DNA from: an uncultured Nitrosomonas sp.
GTDB taxonomy: Bacteria; Pseudomonadota; Gammaproteobacteria; Burkholderiales; Nitrosomonadaceae
Reading direction: 5' to 3'
Assembly: GCA_902826055.1 (NCBI GenBank)
Contig: CADEDJ010000005.1
Coordinates: forward strand, 3,808-43,080
Length of the DNA stretch: 39,273 nt
The notes below the pieces were generated by a model. The model saw nothing but the letters and a program-made list of their open reading frames with translations. It did not search any database and was not told where the DNA came from. Below, piece after piece: positions 9,081 to 17,941 of this stretch. Made by a program: the position numbers and the translations under genes. The first letter of the stretch is position 1. The number at the start of each line of letters is the position of its first letter.

Positions 9081-10688
9081 ATGGTTTTTTCACTAATGAC
9101 TGATTTAATACATGATTTGATTTTCACGGCAGCAGAACAATCGCCCGATGCACAAGCGCTATCGTATCAGGATCAGTCAATCAGTTATGCCATCTTGGCG
9201 AGTGAAGTTGAAATGAAAGCGGGTGGGTTGCTGGCATTAGGACTGGGCCGGGGAGAGCGTGTCGCAGTTTATCTTGAAAAGCGTATTGAGACGGTAATTG
9301 CATTATTTGCAGCCTCTGCGGCGGGTGGCGTATTCGTCCCGGTGAATCCGGTATTAAAGTCTGAGCAAGTTGCTTATATTCTAATCAATTGTAATGTAAG
9401 GATATTGGTTACTTCACTAGATCGATTGAAAGTTCTGCAGGCCGGATTGTCATTTTGTCATGATCTTCATACCATCGTTGTGGTAGATGCTAAGGATAAT
9501 CTTCCTGCCATTGCAGGCTTTCTGATCATCAGTTGGGAAACGTTTCGTGCCGAAGGAAAAATGAAGCGATCATTCATTGCCATTGACAGTGATATGGTTG
9601 CAATTGTTTATACCTCTGGCAGCACTGGTAAATCTAAGGGTGTTGTGTTGTCGCATCGCAATCTCATGACTGGTACGAGAAGTGTGACGCAGTATTTGCA
9701 AAATCGGGCGGATGACCGCATTCTGACGGTTTTGCCATTGAGTTTCGATTATGGGTTAAATCAATTGACCACTGCCTTTAAGGTAGGAGCAGAGAATGTT
9801 TTGATGAATTATCTGTTACCACGCGATATCATCAATATCAGCAAGGAAAAAAAAATTACGGGACTTGCTGCCGTGCCTCCACTATGGATTCAATTGGCGC
9901 AATTGGATTGGAGCGGTGTTTCTTCATTGCGTTATCTCACCAGTTCAGGTGGAACCATGCCGCGCATGACACTCAATTTATTGCGCAAGGCGTTACCGGT
10001 GACGAAAATTTTTCTAATGTATGGTTTTACCGAAGCTTTTCGTTCAACTTATCTGGCGCCGGAAGAGATCGAACGGCGCCCCGATTCAATCGGAAAAGCC
10101 ATACCCAATGCTGAGATATTAGTGTTGCGTGAAGACGGATCACATTGCGCGCCGGGAGAACCGGGTGAATTGGTGCATCGAGGAAGTTTAGTGTCGATGG
10201 GATATTGGAATGATGTAGAGAGAACTGCATTGTGTTTCAAGCCACTCAAAGTGCAAAATGAATTGCCTCTTACTGAATTGGCAGCATGGTCAGGCGATAC
10301 CGTACGGATGGATGAAGAAGGATTTCTATATTTTATTGAACGCCGTGACGAAATGATTAAAACTTCAGGGTATCGAGTCAGTCCGATGGAAATAGAGGAA
10401 GTCATCTATGCTACGGACTGTGTTGCAGAAGCTGCTGCTGTAGGTGTTCCGCATCCTTTGTTGGGAGAAGCTGTTGTCGTGATTGTCGTCGCTCGGCTGA
10501 AGACTCATGTGGATGTTGATGCCTTGCTGGCAGAATGCAAGTATCGCTTGCCTGCTTATATGCAGCCGCAGCAGATAGCTGTGCGCGAAGGTAATTTGCC
10601 GCGTAACCAAAACGGTAAAATAGACCGCAAGCTACTTGCGCAGGAAATGTGGGATCTATTTATGGAAAAAGCCAACAGCAGTGAATGA
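9081..10688 (+). CDS. Acyl-CoA ligase (AMP-forming), exosortase A system-associated
   Basis: Activates a carboxylic acid with ATP as acyl-adenylate and then passes it to CoA or a carrier. ANL-superfamily motifs: P-loop YTSGSTGKSKG near residues 177-187, MYGFTEAFRSTYL near 313-325, the hinge region SGDTVRMDEEGFLYFIERRDEMIK near 404-427, and the catalytic-lysine motif PRNQNGKIDRK near 507-517. Overall wording matches the subfamily that accompanies exosortase A / PEP-CTERM loci. ATG 9081 sits directly behind GAGGGA, which is very close spacing; ATG 9096 gives a more typical N-terminus but has no ribosome site. The stop overlaps the decarboxylase start. The true acyl substrate is unknown. Confidence 0.88.
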   Translation: MVFSLMTDLIHDLIFTAAEQSPDAQALSYQDQSISYAILASEVEMKAGGLLALGLGRGERVAVYLEKRIETVIALFAASAAGGVFVPVNPVLKSEQVAYILINCNVRILVTSLDRLKVLQAGLSFCHDLHTIVVVDAKDNLPAIAGFLIISWETFRAEGKMKRSFIAIDSDMVAIVYTSGSTGKSKGVVLSHRNLMTGTRSVTQYLQNRADDRILTVLPLSFDYGLNQLTTAFKVGAENVLMNYLLPRDIINISKEKKITGLAAVPPLWIQLAQLDWSGVSSLRYLTSSGGTMPRMTLNLLRKALPVTKIFLMYGFTEAFRSTYLAPEEIERRPDSIGKAIPNAEILVLREDGSHCAPGEPGELVHRGSLVSMGYWNDVERTALCFKPLKVQNELPLTELAAWSGDTVRMDEEGFLYFIERRDEMIKTSGYRVSPMEIEEVIYATDCVAEAAAVGVPHPLLGEAVVVIVVARLKTHVDVDALLAECKYRLPAYMQPQQIAVREGNLPRNQNGKIDRKLLAQEMWDLFMEKANSSE

Positions 10689-11916
10689 TCAATTTCCCCA
10701 ACATGCGCCGCTTACACAATTTCCGGTGCAGGAAAATTGTTTGCAAATTGGCGGCATACCATTGATCTGGCTCGCGCAGCGTGTAGGGGTGACTCCTTTT
10801 TATGCGTATGATCGGCAAAAAATCACTGAGCGTATCGCTTTGCTACGGCAACACCTGCCTGTTGATGTTTTGTTGCATTATGCGATGAAAGCCAATCCAA
10901 TGCCGGCAGTGGTGCAGCATCTGGCTAGCTTGGTGGATGGTATCGACGTTGCTTCCACTGGGGAAATGAAGGTTGCATTGGATACGATTATATCTGCTGA
11001 AAGTATCAGTTTTGCCGGACCAGGAAAAAAACCACATGAGTTAAGCTGCGCTATTGCTGCCGGGATTGTTTTAAATGCCGAGTCCGAGCTGGAGATCGAG
11101 TTAATTGCGCAATTGGGAGAGCAATTAGGCGTTGCTCCCAAAGTAGCCATCCGTGTTAATCCGGAGTTTGAACTTAAATCGTCTGGCATGAAAATGGGCG
11201 GCGGTCCCAAACCTTTCGGTATCGATGCAGAAAATGTGCCTGAGGTATTGATGCGTATTGGTAAATTGGGACTTCATTTCGTTGGATTTCATATTTTTTG
11301 CGGATCGCAAAATCTGAACGCAATAGCCATTTGTGAAGCACATACAAAGATTTTTCAGCTAGGCATACGACTTGCAGACCATGCGCCATCTCCTATACGT
11401 TTGCTAAACATCGGCGGTGGCTTCGGTGTTCCTTATTTTCCTGGGGAGAAGGCGTTGAATCTTGCTGTTATTGGTGAGAATTTGCAAAACTTGATGTCGG
11501 ATCTGCAGCAGCAATTGCCAGAAACCCGTATTGCACTTGAATTAGGGCGCTATCTCGTAGCGGAGGCGGGAATATATGTGTGTCGGATTTTGGAACGCAA
11601 GCAATCACGTGGTCAAGTTTATTTGATAACCGATGGGGGGCTACATCATCACTTGGCAGCATCGGGTAATTTGGGTCAAGTGGTGCGGAAAAACTATCCT
11701 GTGATTATCGGAAATAAAGTACAAGGCTCCGATACAGAAATTGTTTCTGTGGTAGGACCGCTCTGTACTCCTTTGGATGTGATTGCTGAACGAATGCGAA
11801 TGACCAAAGCTTCTGCGGGTGATCTGGTGGTTGTATTACAATCCGGTGCATACGGTCTGACAGCGAGTCCGACTGCATTTCTTAATCATCCTCTACCTAT
11901 GGAGGTATTAGTTTAA
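10681..11916 (+). CDS. PLP-dependent decarboxylase, exosortase A system-associated
   Basis: A fold-type III PLP enzyme related to diaminopimelate and ornithine decarboxylases. It has a TIM barrel with the PLP lysine in HYAMKANP (about residue 69), SFAGPGKKPHEL (about 107), HIFCGSQN (about 206), the phosphate-binding NIGGGFGVPY (about 243) and, in the C-terminal beta domain, GPLCTP (about 360) and QSGAYGLTASPTAFLNHP near the end. I chose GTG 10681, which overlaps the ligase stop and gives 411 residues. An upstream ATG at 10636 would add 15 unrelated residues and overlap the ligase by 53 bases. The pairing with the ligase matches exosortase A loci, where a decarboxylated amino acid is thought to be built into a small molecule or lipid; the product is not established. 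Confidence 0.87.
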   Translation: MNDQFPQHAPLTQFPVQENCLQIGGIPLIWLAQRVGVTPFYAYDRQKITERIALLRQHLPVDVLLHYAMKANPMPAVVQHLASLVDGIDVASTGEMKVALDTIISAESISFAGPGKKPHELSCAIAAGIVLNAESELEIELIAQLGEQLGVAPKVAIRVNPEFELKSSGMKMGGGPKPFGIDAENVPEVLMRIGKLGLHFVGFHIFCGSQNLNAIAICEAHTKIFQLGIRLADHAPSPIRLLNIGGGFGVPYFPGEKALNLAVIGENLQNLMSDLQQQLPETRIALELGRYLVAEAGIYVCRILERKQSRGQVYLITDGGLHHHLAASGNLGQVVRKNYPVIIGNKVQGSDTEIVSVVGPLCTPLDVIAERMRMTKASAGDLVVVLQSGAYGLTASPTAFLNHPLPMEVLV

Positions 11917-12355
11917 CGCGCTGATAGTATACAGATTACTTATGGGTGCGGAATTAATGACTCTGGTTGACTCTATTAAAATCATATAGTTAAGAATAGT
12001 TGTTGCTTATTGTGCACAAACTGGTTTTTTTATCGTATTTCTTCTGCTAATTGATATAGATCAGTTGAATATCTCGCTTAAATAGCTAATATAATTGGTT
12101 TGTTTTAGTTTTTGAATGAACACATGTTTATTCGATCATGGAATTTGCTTTTTGATAGCAGGGTGTAGGGAAGGAATTTTGAACATACGAAAAATATGAT
12201 GTTGTTTTTGGGTTAATTAGTGCATGCTCCAAAAATGATCTAGTTTATATTTCTACCGTTAATTGAAATAGCTGTTGTTCTTGTGCTTGGAAAGTCAACT
12301 TGTGACGATTGTTTAATAGTGCATATTTTTGAATAGAATAAAATCGGGTGATTTT
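11917..12355. other. Intergenic region, no gene seen
   Basis: These 439 bases are AT-rich, have stops in all frames and contain no acyl-carrier-protein gene, which often sits in this position in exosortase A clusters. A TAGAAT at 12334-12339 could be the -10 box for the acyltransferase operon, but no good -35 box is placed in front of it. Confidence 0.5.
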
Positions 12356-13129
12356 ATGAATGAGTTGTATAACAGTTTTCAGAAATATTTTGAGATTGTA
12401 ATAGCCGATACCGATGAACTGCGTCAGGATGTTTATAAAGTACGCTATAAGGTATTGTGTCTAGAAGAGCGTATTCCGGGTTTTGATCCTTCGTTTTATC
12501 CCGATGGATTAGAAAAAGATGATTATGATAGTCACTCTATTCATGCATTATTGCGATTTCGTTCGTCAGGTGAATTTATTGGTACTGTCCGGTTAATATT
12601 GTTCAATCCATCACAACCTGAAAAATTATTCCCAGTTGAGCAAAATACCCAATTCAACGCCGAATTTTACAATACAGAGAATTTTCAGCGAAAACATACT
12701 GCCGAGGTTTCGCGTTTTGTAGTGGTAAATCGGTTTAATCGTCGTAGAGAAAATCGTCGCAGAAGTGATGCCGGAGGAAATGAAAATGCCGTTACCTCAG
12801 AACGGCGATCTTCTTCTGATCGTCGTTCTGGGCTCAATATTGCGCTGGTACTGATGGCGGGAGTTATGCGCATGTCTGTACAGCACGATATCAGGAGTTG
12901 GCTTTCTATGATGGATCTGCCGCTGAATAGACTACTGAGTTTCGATGGATTGGACTTTATTCCAATTGGTCCTCCTGTTAACTATCATGGAATGCGCCGC
13001 CCATTTTTTGTAAAAGTAAAGGATGTATTGCAAAGGATGTATGCAGAACACCATGATGCATGGGAAGTAATGACAGACTGCGGAAAATATGATCCGTTTT
13101 TATCAACCAATGGGACCGTATTGAATTAG
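12356..13129 (+). CDS. PEP-CTERM/exosortase system-associated acyltransferase (LuxI/FeeM-like GNAT)
   Basis: The N-terminal half follows the N-acyl-amino-acid / acyl-homoserine-lactone synthase pattern: DELRQDVYKVRYKVLCLEE near residues 19-37, then an acidic stretch DDYDSHSIHALLR and EFIGTVRLI. Such enzymes join an acyl group from an acyl carrier to an amine. The middle (about 125-155) is a very basic, Arg-rich insertion, present in related proteins but variable. ATG 12356 has GGGTGA upstream; the earlier TTG at 12329 has no ribosome site. At 257 residues it has normal family length. It stands 8 bases before the periplasmic-binding-like gene, so it heads the operon that ends with the GGDEF-EAL protein. 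With the ligase and decarboxylase it could make an acylated amine. Confidence 0.82.
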   Translation: MNELYNSFQKYFEIVIADTDELRQDVYKVRYKVLCLEERIPGFDPSFYPDGLEKDDYDSHSIHALLRFRSSGEFIGTVRLILFNPSQPEKLFPVEQNTQFNAEFYNTENFQRKHTAEVSRFVVVNRFNRRRENRRRSDAGGNENAVTSERRSSSDRRSGLNIALVLMAGVMRMSVQHDIRSWLSMMDLPLNRLLSFDGLDFIPIGPPVNYHGMRRPFFVKVKDVLQRMYAEHHDAWEVMTDCGKYDPFLSTNGTVLN

Positions 13130-13137
13130 GGACTTTT

Positions 13138-13620
13138 TTGAAGTTATTCCAATTCTTTGTACGAATAAGAGTCAGCTATTTTGTGACAACTGCTAAGACG
13201 AGTTTTAGCTGCGTCTTGCTAATGCTTCTTTTTTTCGTAAAAACTGAAATATGGGCGAACGATCTCCACGAAATCATAATCAATCCAACAGTGAGTGAGC
13301 GAGAGCTTTCAGTTAATTCACTACGCTCAATTTTCAGCATGCGCCTAAAAACCTGGTCAGATGGAACCAAGATCAGGGTTTTTGTATTACCCGATGATGA
13401 TCAATTGCATCAAAGTGTTGCTAAGGAAAAACTAAATGTCTTTCCTTATCAACTTAGATCGACGTGGGATCGGCTAGTATTTTCTGGAACTGGTCAAGCA
13501 CCCATTAAAGTAAATTCAGCTGAGGAGATGCTTGCCAAGGTTGCTAGTACGCCCGGGGCAATAGGTTATTTATGGAGAGCAAAAATTAATGAACATGTTC
13601 ACGTGCTCCAAGTTAAGTAG
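13138..13620 (+). CDS. PstS-like periplasmic solute-binding-domain protein
   Basis: A small exported protein of 160 residues. An N-terminal hydrophobic segment ending TEIWA-ND (cleavage near residue 40) is a probable signal peptide with a long n-region. The mature part has the truncated PBP-like pattern found in short PstS-related proteins: ISMRL-type block SIFSMRLKTWSDGTKIRVF, FPYQLRSTWDRLVFSG and VASTPGAIGYL, the last being typical of phosphate-binding family members. It is far shorter than true PstS (about 330) and no transporter genes are present, so a sensing or accessory role is likelier than transport. The start is TTG 13138, with AGGGA upstream; a later ATG at 13222 would remove most of the signal peptide. 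It sits in one operon with porin and sensor. Confidence 0.72.
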   Translation: MKLFQFFVRIRVSYFVTTAKTSFSCVLLMLLFFVKTEIWANDLHEIIINPTVSERELSVNSLRSIFSMRLKTWSDGTKIRVFVLPDDDQLHQSVAKEKLNVFPYQLRSTWDRLVFSGTGQAPIKVNSAEEMLAKVASTPGAIGYLWRAKINEHVHVLQVK

Positions 13621-13627
13621 CTATTTA

Positions 13628-14983
13628 ATGGACTCTATCAAAGGGATAAGCCAATGGTTGGTTTTGTTATTCCTTCTTGCGGGATTGTCTGTTCAAGCCG
13701 AGGAATCAAACTCATCACAAAAGAAGGTAGAAGTGACAAAATCGCCTACCAAATGGTTGCAAGCGTCTGAATTGCCTGCAGAAGCAACGGAGTTAACGGA
13801 TACAAAGAAAAAGCCAGGGTTAGTTAGTTCTACATTAAATTGGTTTCGTACTACTGAACTTCCTGGAGATTTGCAAATTCATGGTTTTGTCAGTCAGGCA
13901 TATATTGCTACTTCAAGTAATGATGTATTCGGAAACAGCGATAATGGCGGTAGTTTTGGACTTACAGAGGCTGGTCTGAATGCGTCAATGAGACCTTTAC
14001 CTAGATTACAGGTTTCAGCACAAGTGTTATCCCGGCGTGCCGGTGAAGGAAGTAATGGTGGCATGCCGCGCCTTGATTATGGTTTCTTGGATTATCGTAT
14101 TTATTCTCACGAGGTGAATCAATTTGGCATTCGGGTAGGCCGGTTAAAAAATCCATTTGGTTTCTATAATGATACACGTGATGTTGCGCATACTCGCCCC
14201 GGCATTTTACTGCCACAATCGATTTATTTTGACCGCACGCGAAATCTCGGTCTTTCGGGAGATTCTGTCCAATTGTATGGTGAAACCGCTGTTGCTCATC
14301 TCGGTACACTTTCTACGCAATTTGGCGTGTGGTGGCCAATTGTAAACGACAAGGATACGGAATTCTCAATCCTCTCACAGTTACCCCGTGGGCAATTAAA
14401 CCGGGAGGCGTCTTACATAGGCCGCGGCATTTTTGAAACGAACGATAAGCGGCTTCGTCTCGGGGTCAGCGGCATCTGGCTCAATACCTCCTATGATCCT
14501 TCTTTTAGGTCAAATGATCCGATCGGACCGGGATCGTTCCAGTTTACCCCTGTTTATTTTTCTGCTCAATATAATACGGAACGGTGGAGCTTAACTTCCG
14601 AGTATGCAATTCGTCACTTAACATATGATCGTAATTTTGGCCCTAACAGTCCACTCAATGGTCTGGATGTTATTGGTGAAAGTTATTATTTCCAAGGTGA
14701 GTATCGATTTACTCCGAAATGGGAAGGAATCGTACGCTATGATGCCTATTTCTTTAATAGATCCGATCGGGATGGTAGCAGCAGCAGTGTACCTCATTCC
14801 CGTTATGCCAGGGATATCATGGTGGGCTTACGTTGGAACGTTACTCCTGAATTTATGTTGCGTGCAGAGTATCATCATGTCAATGGTACCGGATGGTTGT
14901 CAAGATTAGACAACCCGGCAAGTGAAGGGCCACTAGATAAGAATTGGGATCTTTTTGCAATCCAGGCTTCTTTTCGTTTCTAA
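13628..14983 (+). CDS. Outer-membrane porin-like beta-barrel protein
   Basis: Starts with a classic signal peptide, MDSIKGISQWLVLLFLLAGL, cleaved after SVQA near residue 24. A charged, Lys-rich linker of about 60 residues follows, and from GDLQIHGFVSQAYI (about residue 82) to the end there are alternating amphipathic strands (QVSAQVLSRRAG, GFLDYRIYSHE, GIRVGRLKNPFGF, WSLTSEYAIRHLTYD, LRAEYHHVNG). It closes in FAIQASFRF, the C-terminal aromatic signal for outer-membrane insertion. At 451 residues it fits a 14-16-strand porin. The frame extends upstream to ATG 13589, but that would put 13 unrelated residues before the signal peptide. It lies 7 bases after the PstS-like gene and 10 before the GGDEF-EAL gene. 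The solute is unknown. Confidence 0.82.
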   Translation: MDSIKGISQWLVLLFLLAGLSVQAEESNSSQKKVEVTKSPTKWLQASELPAEATELTDTKKKPGLVSSTLNWFRTTELPGDLQIHGFVSQAYIATSSNDVFGNSDNGGSFGLTEAGLNASMRPLPRLQVSAQVLSRRAGEGSNGGMPRLDYGFLDYRIYSHEVNQFGIRVGRLKNPFGFYNDTRDVAHTRPGILLPQSIYFDRTRNLGLSGDSVQLYGETAVAHLGTLSTQFGVWWPIVNDKDTEFSILSQLPRGQLNREASYIGRGIFETNDKRLRLGVSGIWLNTSYDPSFRSNDPIGPGSFQFTPVYFSAQYNTERWSLTSEYAIRHLTYDRNFGPNSPLNGLDVIGESYYFQGEYRFTPKWEGIVRYDAYFFNRSDRDGSSSSVPHSRYARDIMVGLRWNVTPEFMLRAEYHHVNGTGWLSRLDNPASEGPLDKNWDLFAIQASFRF

Positions 14984-14993
14984 GTAGAATTTA

Positions 14994-17915
14994 ATGGCTA
15001 AAAGCTCCGATTATAAATTAGAAAAAATCCACTCGACATTGGGTCGTAAGGAACCCAAATTTCGTAGTCTACGGTGGAAAATTTCACTAGGTAGCAGCTT
15101 GATATTAATCGCTGTGGTCACCTTGTTTTGCTTTGTTAGCTATTTGAGTTTAATGGTGAATTTTGAGAATCAGCATAATACTGACAACCGCCGCTATGAA
15201 AGAGAACTGGATAATCTGATAAAAAATACATCGCAAAATTTGCATCGTTTGGCAGAAATTATTCCTTTTTTAGATGGTATGAAGAAAGCCTTGCTAACGA
15301 ATGATGGTGAAAGTATTAGCGAAATTTTCGATCGGCACTGGGCATTATTGCAATTTCATAACGGTGTTGAATTTGCACATTTTTATAATCCTTCGAATCA
15401 GCTTAATGCGGCCTGGGATAATTTAGAATTGACAGTTAACGATGAGAATTTGTTGTTAAGTTGGGTCAATGATGTCAATCGTTCCGAGTTGCCTATTAAT
15501 CCCTTATTGTGTAGAGAAAGTTGTATCCAGTTTATCGTTGCGCCGTTACTGGTAGAAGGTAAAAAGGCAGGGGTAGTGATTCTGGGTATCTCACTGGCGG
15601 ATGTGTTTTTAGCCTTTAAGCGGATTTTTGGTGCTGATATTGGTTTATTGGTCAAGAACCAGGATGACTTGCCACTGCAAGATACTAGTGAAGCATTGCA
15701 ATGGGATTTTCAAATTACTGCACTGACAAATCGGGAAAGGAATTATCAGCTCTTAAAAAAGGTTTCGCGCCAATATCCAGATCTTGAGAAATTAAAAGAA
15801 GGCGCGCAGATTCGCTGGAGCGATCATTTTCAACAAATCAAATTGTTTTATCTGGATTCCGTTGAACCTGATAATGCACATTTGATTGTCATTACAGATG
15901 TTACTGAAATAGTAAATAATATTCATGATTCGATATGGAAAATTGCATTCATTGGCGTGCTGGGGTTGATTATTTCCGAAGTTTTGTTGTTTTTGATCTT
16001 TACAAGACTACTGGCACGTTTAAAGGATGTCGCTTATGCACTGCCGCTTCTCGCGAGTGGGCAATTTGAGAATTTCCGGTTATCACTCGCTTCGACAGAC
16101 CGGGTCTATCGTTTCAGTGATGAGATTGATACATTGTCACATGCCGCTGTTACGTTATCCTTGCAATTGGAAAAATTGGAACATAAGGTTTCTACCCGAA
16201 CCAAAATGCTTATTGAACAAAGAGATGAGCTTAGTAAGGAAAGAGACTTCGTAAAGAATCTGCTGGATACTGCGCAGGCAATTGTGCTGACGCAGAATTC
16301 TGAAGGTAGGATTATCTCACTCAATGCCTATGGGGAAATGCTAACCCGCTATACCGAAAGAGAGCTGCGGGGTAAATCTTTTTTAAGTATTTTAATTCCT
16401 GAATATGAATCACTAGATGCGCTGGCCCGTTTTAAAGAAATACACACCGGACAGAAAATGCAGCTTAGACATGAGGCGATCACGCATTGTAAAGATGGAT
16501 CAACACGCCATGTTGCCTGGTTACACTCGCACTTAAGCTGGCATTCTGAAGAAGATCCATCCATTTTATCAGTAGGCTTGGATGTTACCGAATATAAACG
16601 AGTTGAGGGTCATCTGGCGTGGCTAGCAGATCATGATCCGCTGACAAATATGTTCAATCGCAGACGATTTAGTGAAGAATTGGAACAAGTATTGAGTCGG
16701 GCGGAACGTTATCATCACCCCGGCGCTTTGTTGTTCTTTGATTTAGACCGTTTCAAATATGTTAATGATACCAGTGGTCATCAAGCAGGTGACACTTTGC
16801 TTAAAATTGTTGCCAGCATGCTAATGCAAACCATTCGTGCAGATGATATAACCGGCCGGCTGGGTGGTGACGAATTTGCCATTATCTTACCGGAGATCAA
16901 TGCCGATGGTGCGATCGAGGTTGCTAAGAAGGTGCTGAATCAATTGGATCAGGCCCAGTTAACGATCAATAATCGTACGCATAAAATTTCAGCCAGTATC
17001 GGTATTGCATTATTTCCCGAGCATGGCGCAGATATCCATGATCTGCTGGCAGCCGCTGATCTTGCCATGTATCAGGCCAAAGCAATGGGACGCAATGCGT
17101 GGTATTTGTTCTCAGATAATGACCGTAGCCGTGAACGTATTCACACGCTGGTTTATTGGAAAGAAAAAATTGAGTATTCACACTTACATGATAATTTCAT
17201 GTTGTACTTGCAACCCATTATGACTGTCAGTTCAAAAGTAATTTCCCACTATGAAGTACTGCTTCGCATGCAGGATACTGATGGTACAGTGCGTTCGCCG
17301 GCTGATTTTATTCCTGCAGCCGAACATACAGGATTGATTCATGCTATTGATCATATGGTATTACGTAAATCTATTGCACAGGCCGCTAAAATTTATCAGG
17401 CAGGCTACGCAGTTAATTTTTCTATTAATTTATCAGCGCATGCCTTTAATGATCCTGAATTGCTACCTATTCTCAAGCAACAATTACTGTTACATCAAAT
17501 AGGTCCGGAAAATTTAATGTTTGAAATCACAGAAACGGCGGCATTGGAAGATTTGCCGGGTGCGCGTGCGTTGATGAAGGAAATCAAAGAACTGGGATGT
17601 GGTTTTGTATTGGATGATTTTGGCGTTGGTTTCTCATCTTTTTATTACTTGAGAGAATTACCGGTCGATGTGGTAAAAATAGATGGATCATTTATACGGA
17701 ATTTAACCGAAGGTAGCGATGATCTGATTTTAGTCAATGCCTTATGTAGTGTGGCCAGAGGTTTTGGGAAAAGAATTACGGCAGAATTTGTTGAAAATGC
17801 TGAAATTTTTGCGTTAATTGAAAAGCTAGATATCGATTACGCGCAAGGATATTACGTTGGAAGGCCGTCACCCGCTTATGAGTTTTTGGCAGAACAAGAA
17901 AAATTAGAGAGCTAG
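14994..17915 (+). CDS. Membrane sensor with PAS, GGDEF and EAL domains (c-di-GMP synthase/phosphodiesterase)
   Basis: A 973-residue inner-membrane signalling protein that makes and/or degrades c-di-GMP. Transmembrane helix 1 is at about 31-52, followed by a periplasmic sensing domain of about 260 residues (cache-like), helix 2 at about 320-342 and a coiled linker. A PAS domain follows at about 425-530 (LDTAQAIVLTQNSEGRIISLN) and then GGDEF, with intact GGDEF near residue 626 and an RxxD inhibitory site (RADD) five residues before it. The EAL domain has the entry motif YEVLLR instead of EAL, but keeps NLS, EITE, DDFG, KIDG and YYVGRP, so phosphodiesterase activity is likely. The ribosome site is weak. 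It ends the operon with porin and PstS-like protein, which may deliver its signal. Confidence 0.93.
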   Translation: MAKSSDYKLEKIHSTLGRKEPKFRSLRWKISLGSSLILIAVVTLFCFVSYLSLMVNFENQHNTDNRRYERELDNLIKNTSQNLHRLAEIIPFLDGMKKALLTNDGESISEIFDRHWALLQFHNGVEFAHFYNPSNQLNAAWDNLELTVNDENLLLSWVNDVNRSELPINPLLCRESCIQFIVAPLLVEGKKAGVVILGISLADVFLAFKRIFGADIGLLVKNQDDLPLQDTSEALQWDFQITALTNRERNYQLLKKVSRQYPDLEKLKEGAQIRWSDHFQQIKLFYLDSVEPDNAHLIVITDVTEIVNNIHDSIWKIAFIGVLGLIISEVLLFLIFTRLLARLKDVAYALPLLASGQFENFRLSLASTDRVYRFSDEIDTLSHAAVTLSLQLEKLEHKVSTRTKMLIEQRDELSKERDFVKNLLDTAQAIVLTQNSEGRIISLNAYGEMLTRYTERELRGKSFLSILIPEYESLDALARFKEIHTGQKMQLRHEAITHCKDGSTRHVAWLHSHLSWHSEEDPSILSVGLDVTEYKRVEGHLAWLADHDPLTNMFNRRRFSEELEQVLSRAERYHHPGALLFFDLDRFKYVNDTSGHQAGDTLLKIVASMLMQTIRADDITGRLGGDEFAIILPEINADGAIEVAKKVLNQLDQAQLTINNRTHKISASIGIALFPEHGADIHDLLAAADLAMYQAKAMGRNAWYLFSDNDRSRERIHTLVYWKEKIEYSHLHDNFMLYLQPIMTVSSKVISHYEVLLRMQDTDGTVRSPADFIPAAEHTGLIHAIDHMVLRKSIAQAAKIYQAGYAVNFSINLSAHAFNDPELLPILKQQLLLHQIGPENLMFEITETAALEDLPGARALMKEIKELGCGFVLDDFGVGFSSFYYLRELPVDVVKIDGSFIRNLTEGSDDLILVNALCSVARGFGKRITAEFVENAEIFALIEKLDIDYAQGYYVGRPSPAYEFLAEQEKLES

Positions 17916-17941
17916 CGTACTTGTTGCAATAACACTTGCTG

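Noticed and set aside
17916..17941. Possible terminator between the convergent GGDEF-EAL and permease genes
   Set aside because: Only short imperfect pairing and no T-tract; only 26 bases lie between the stops.
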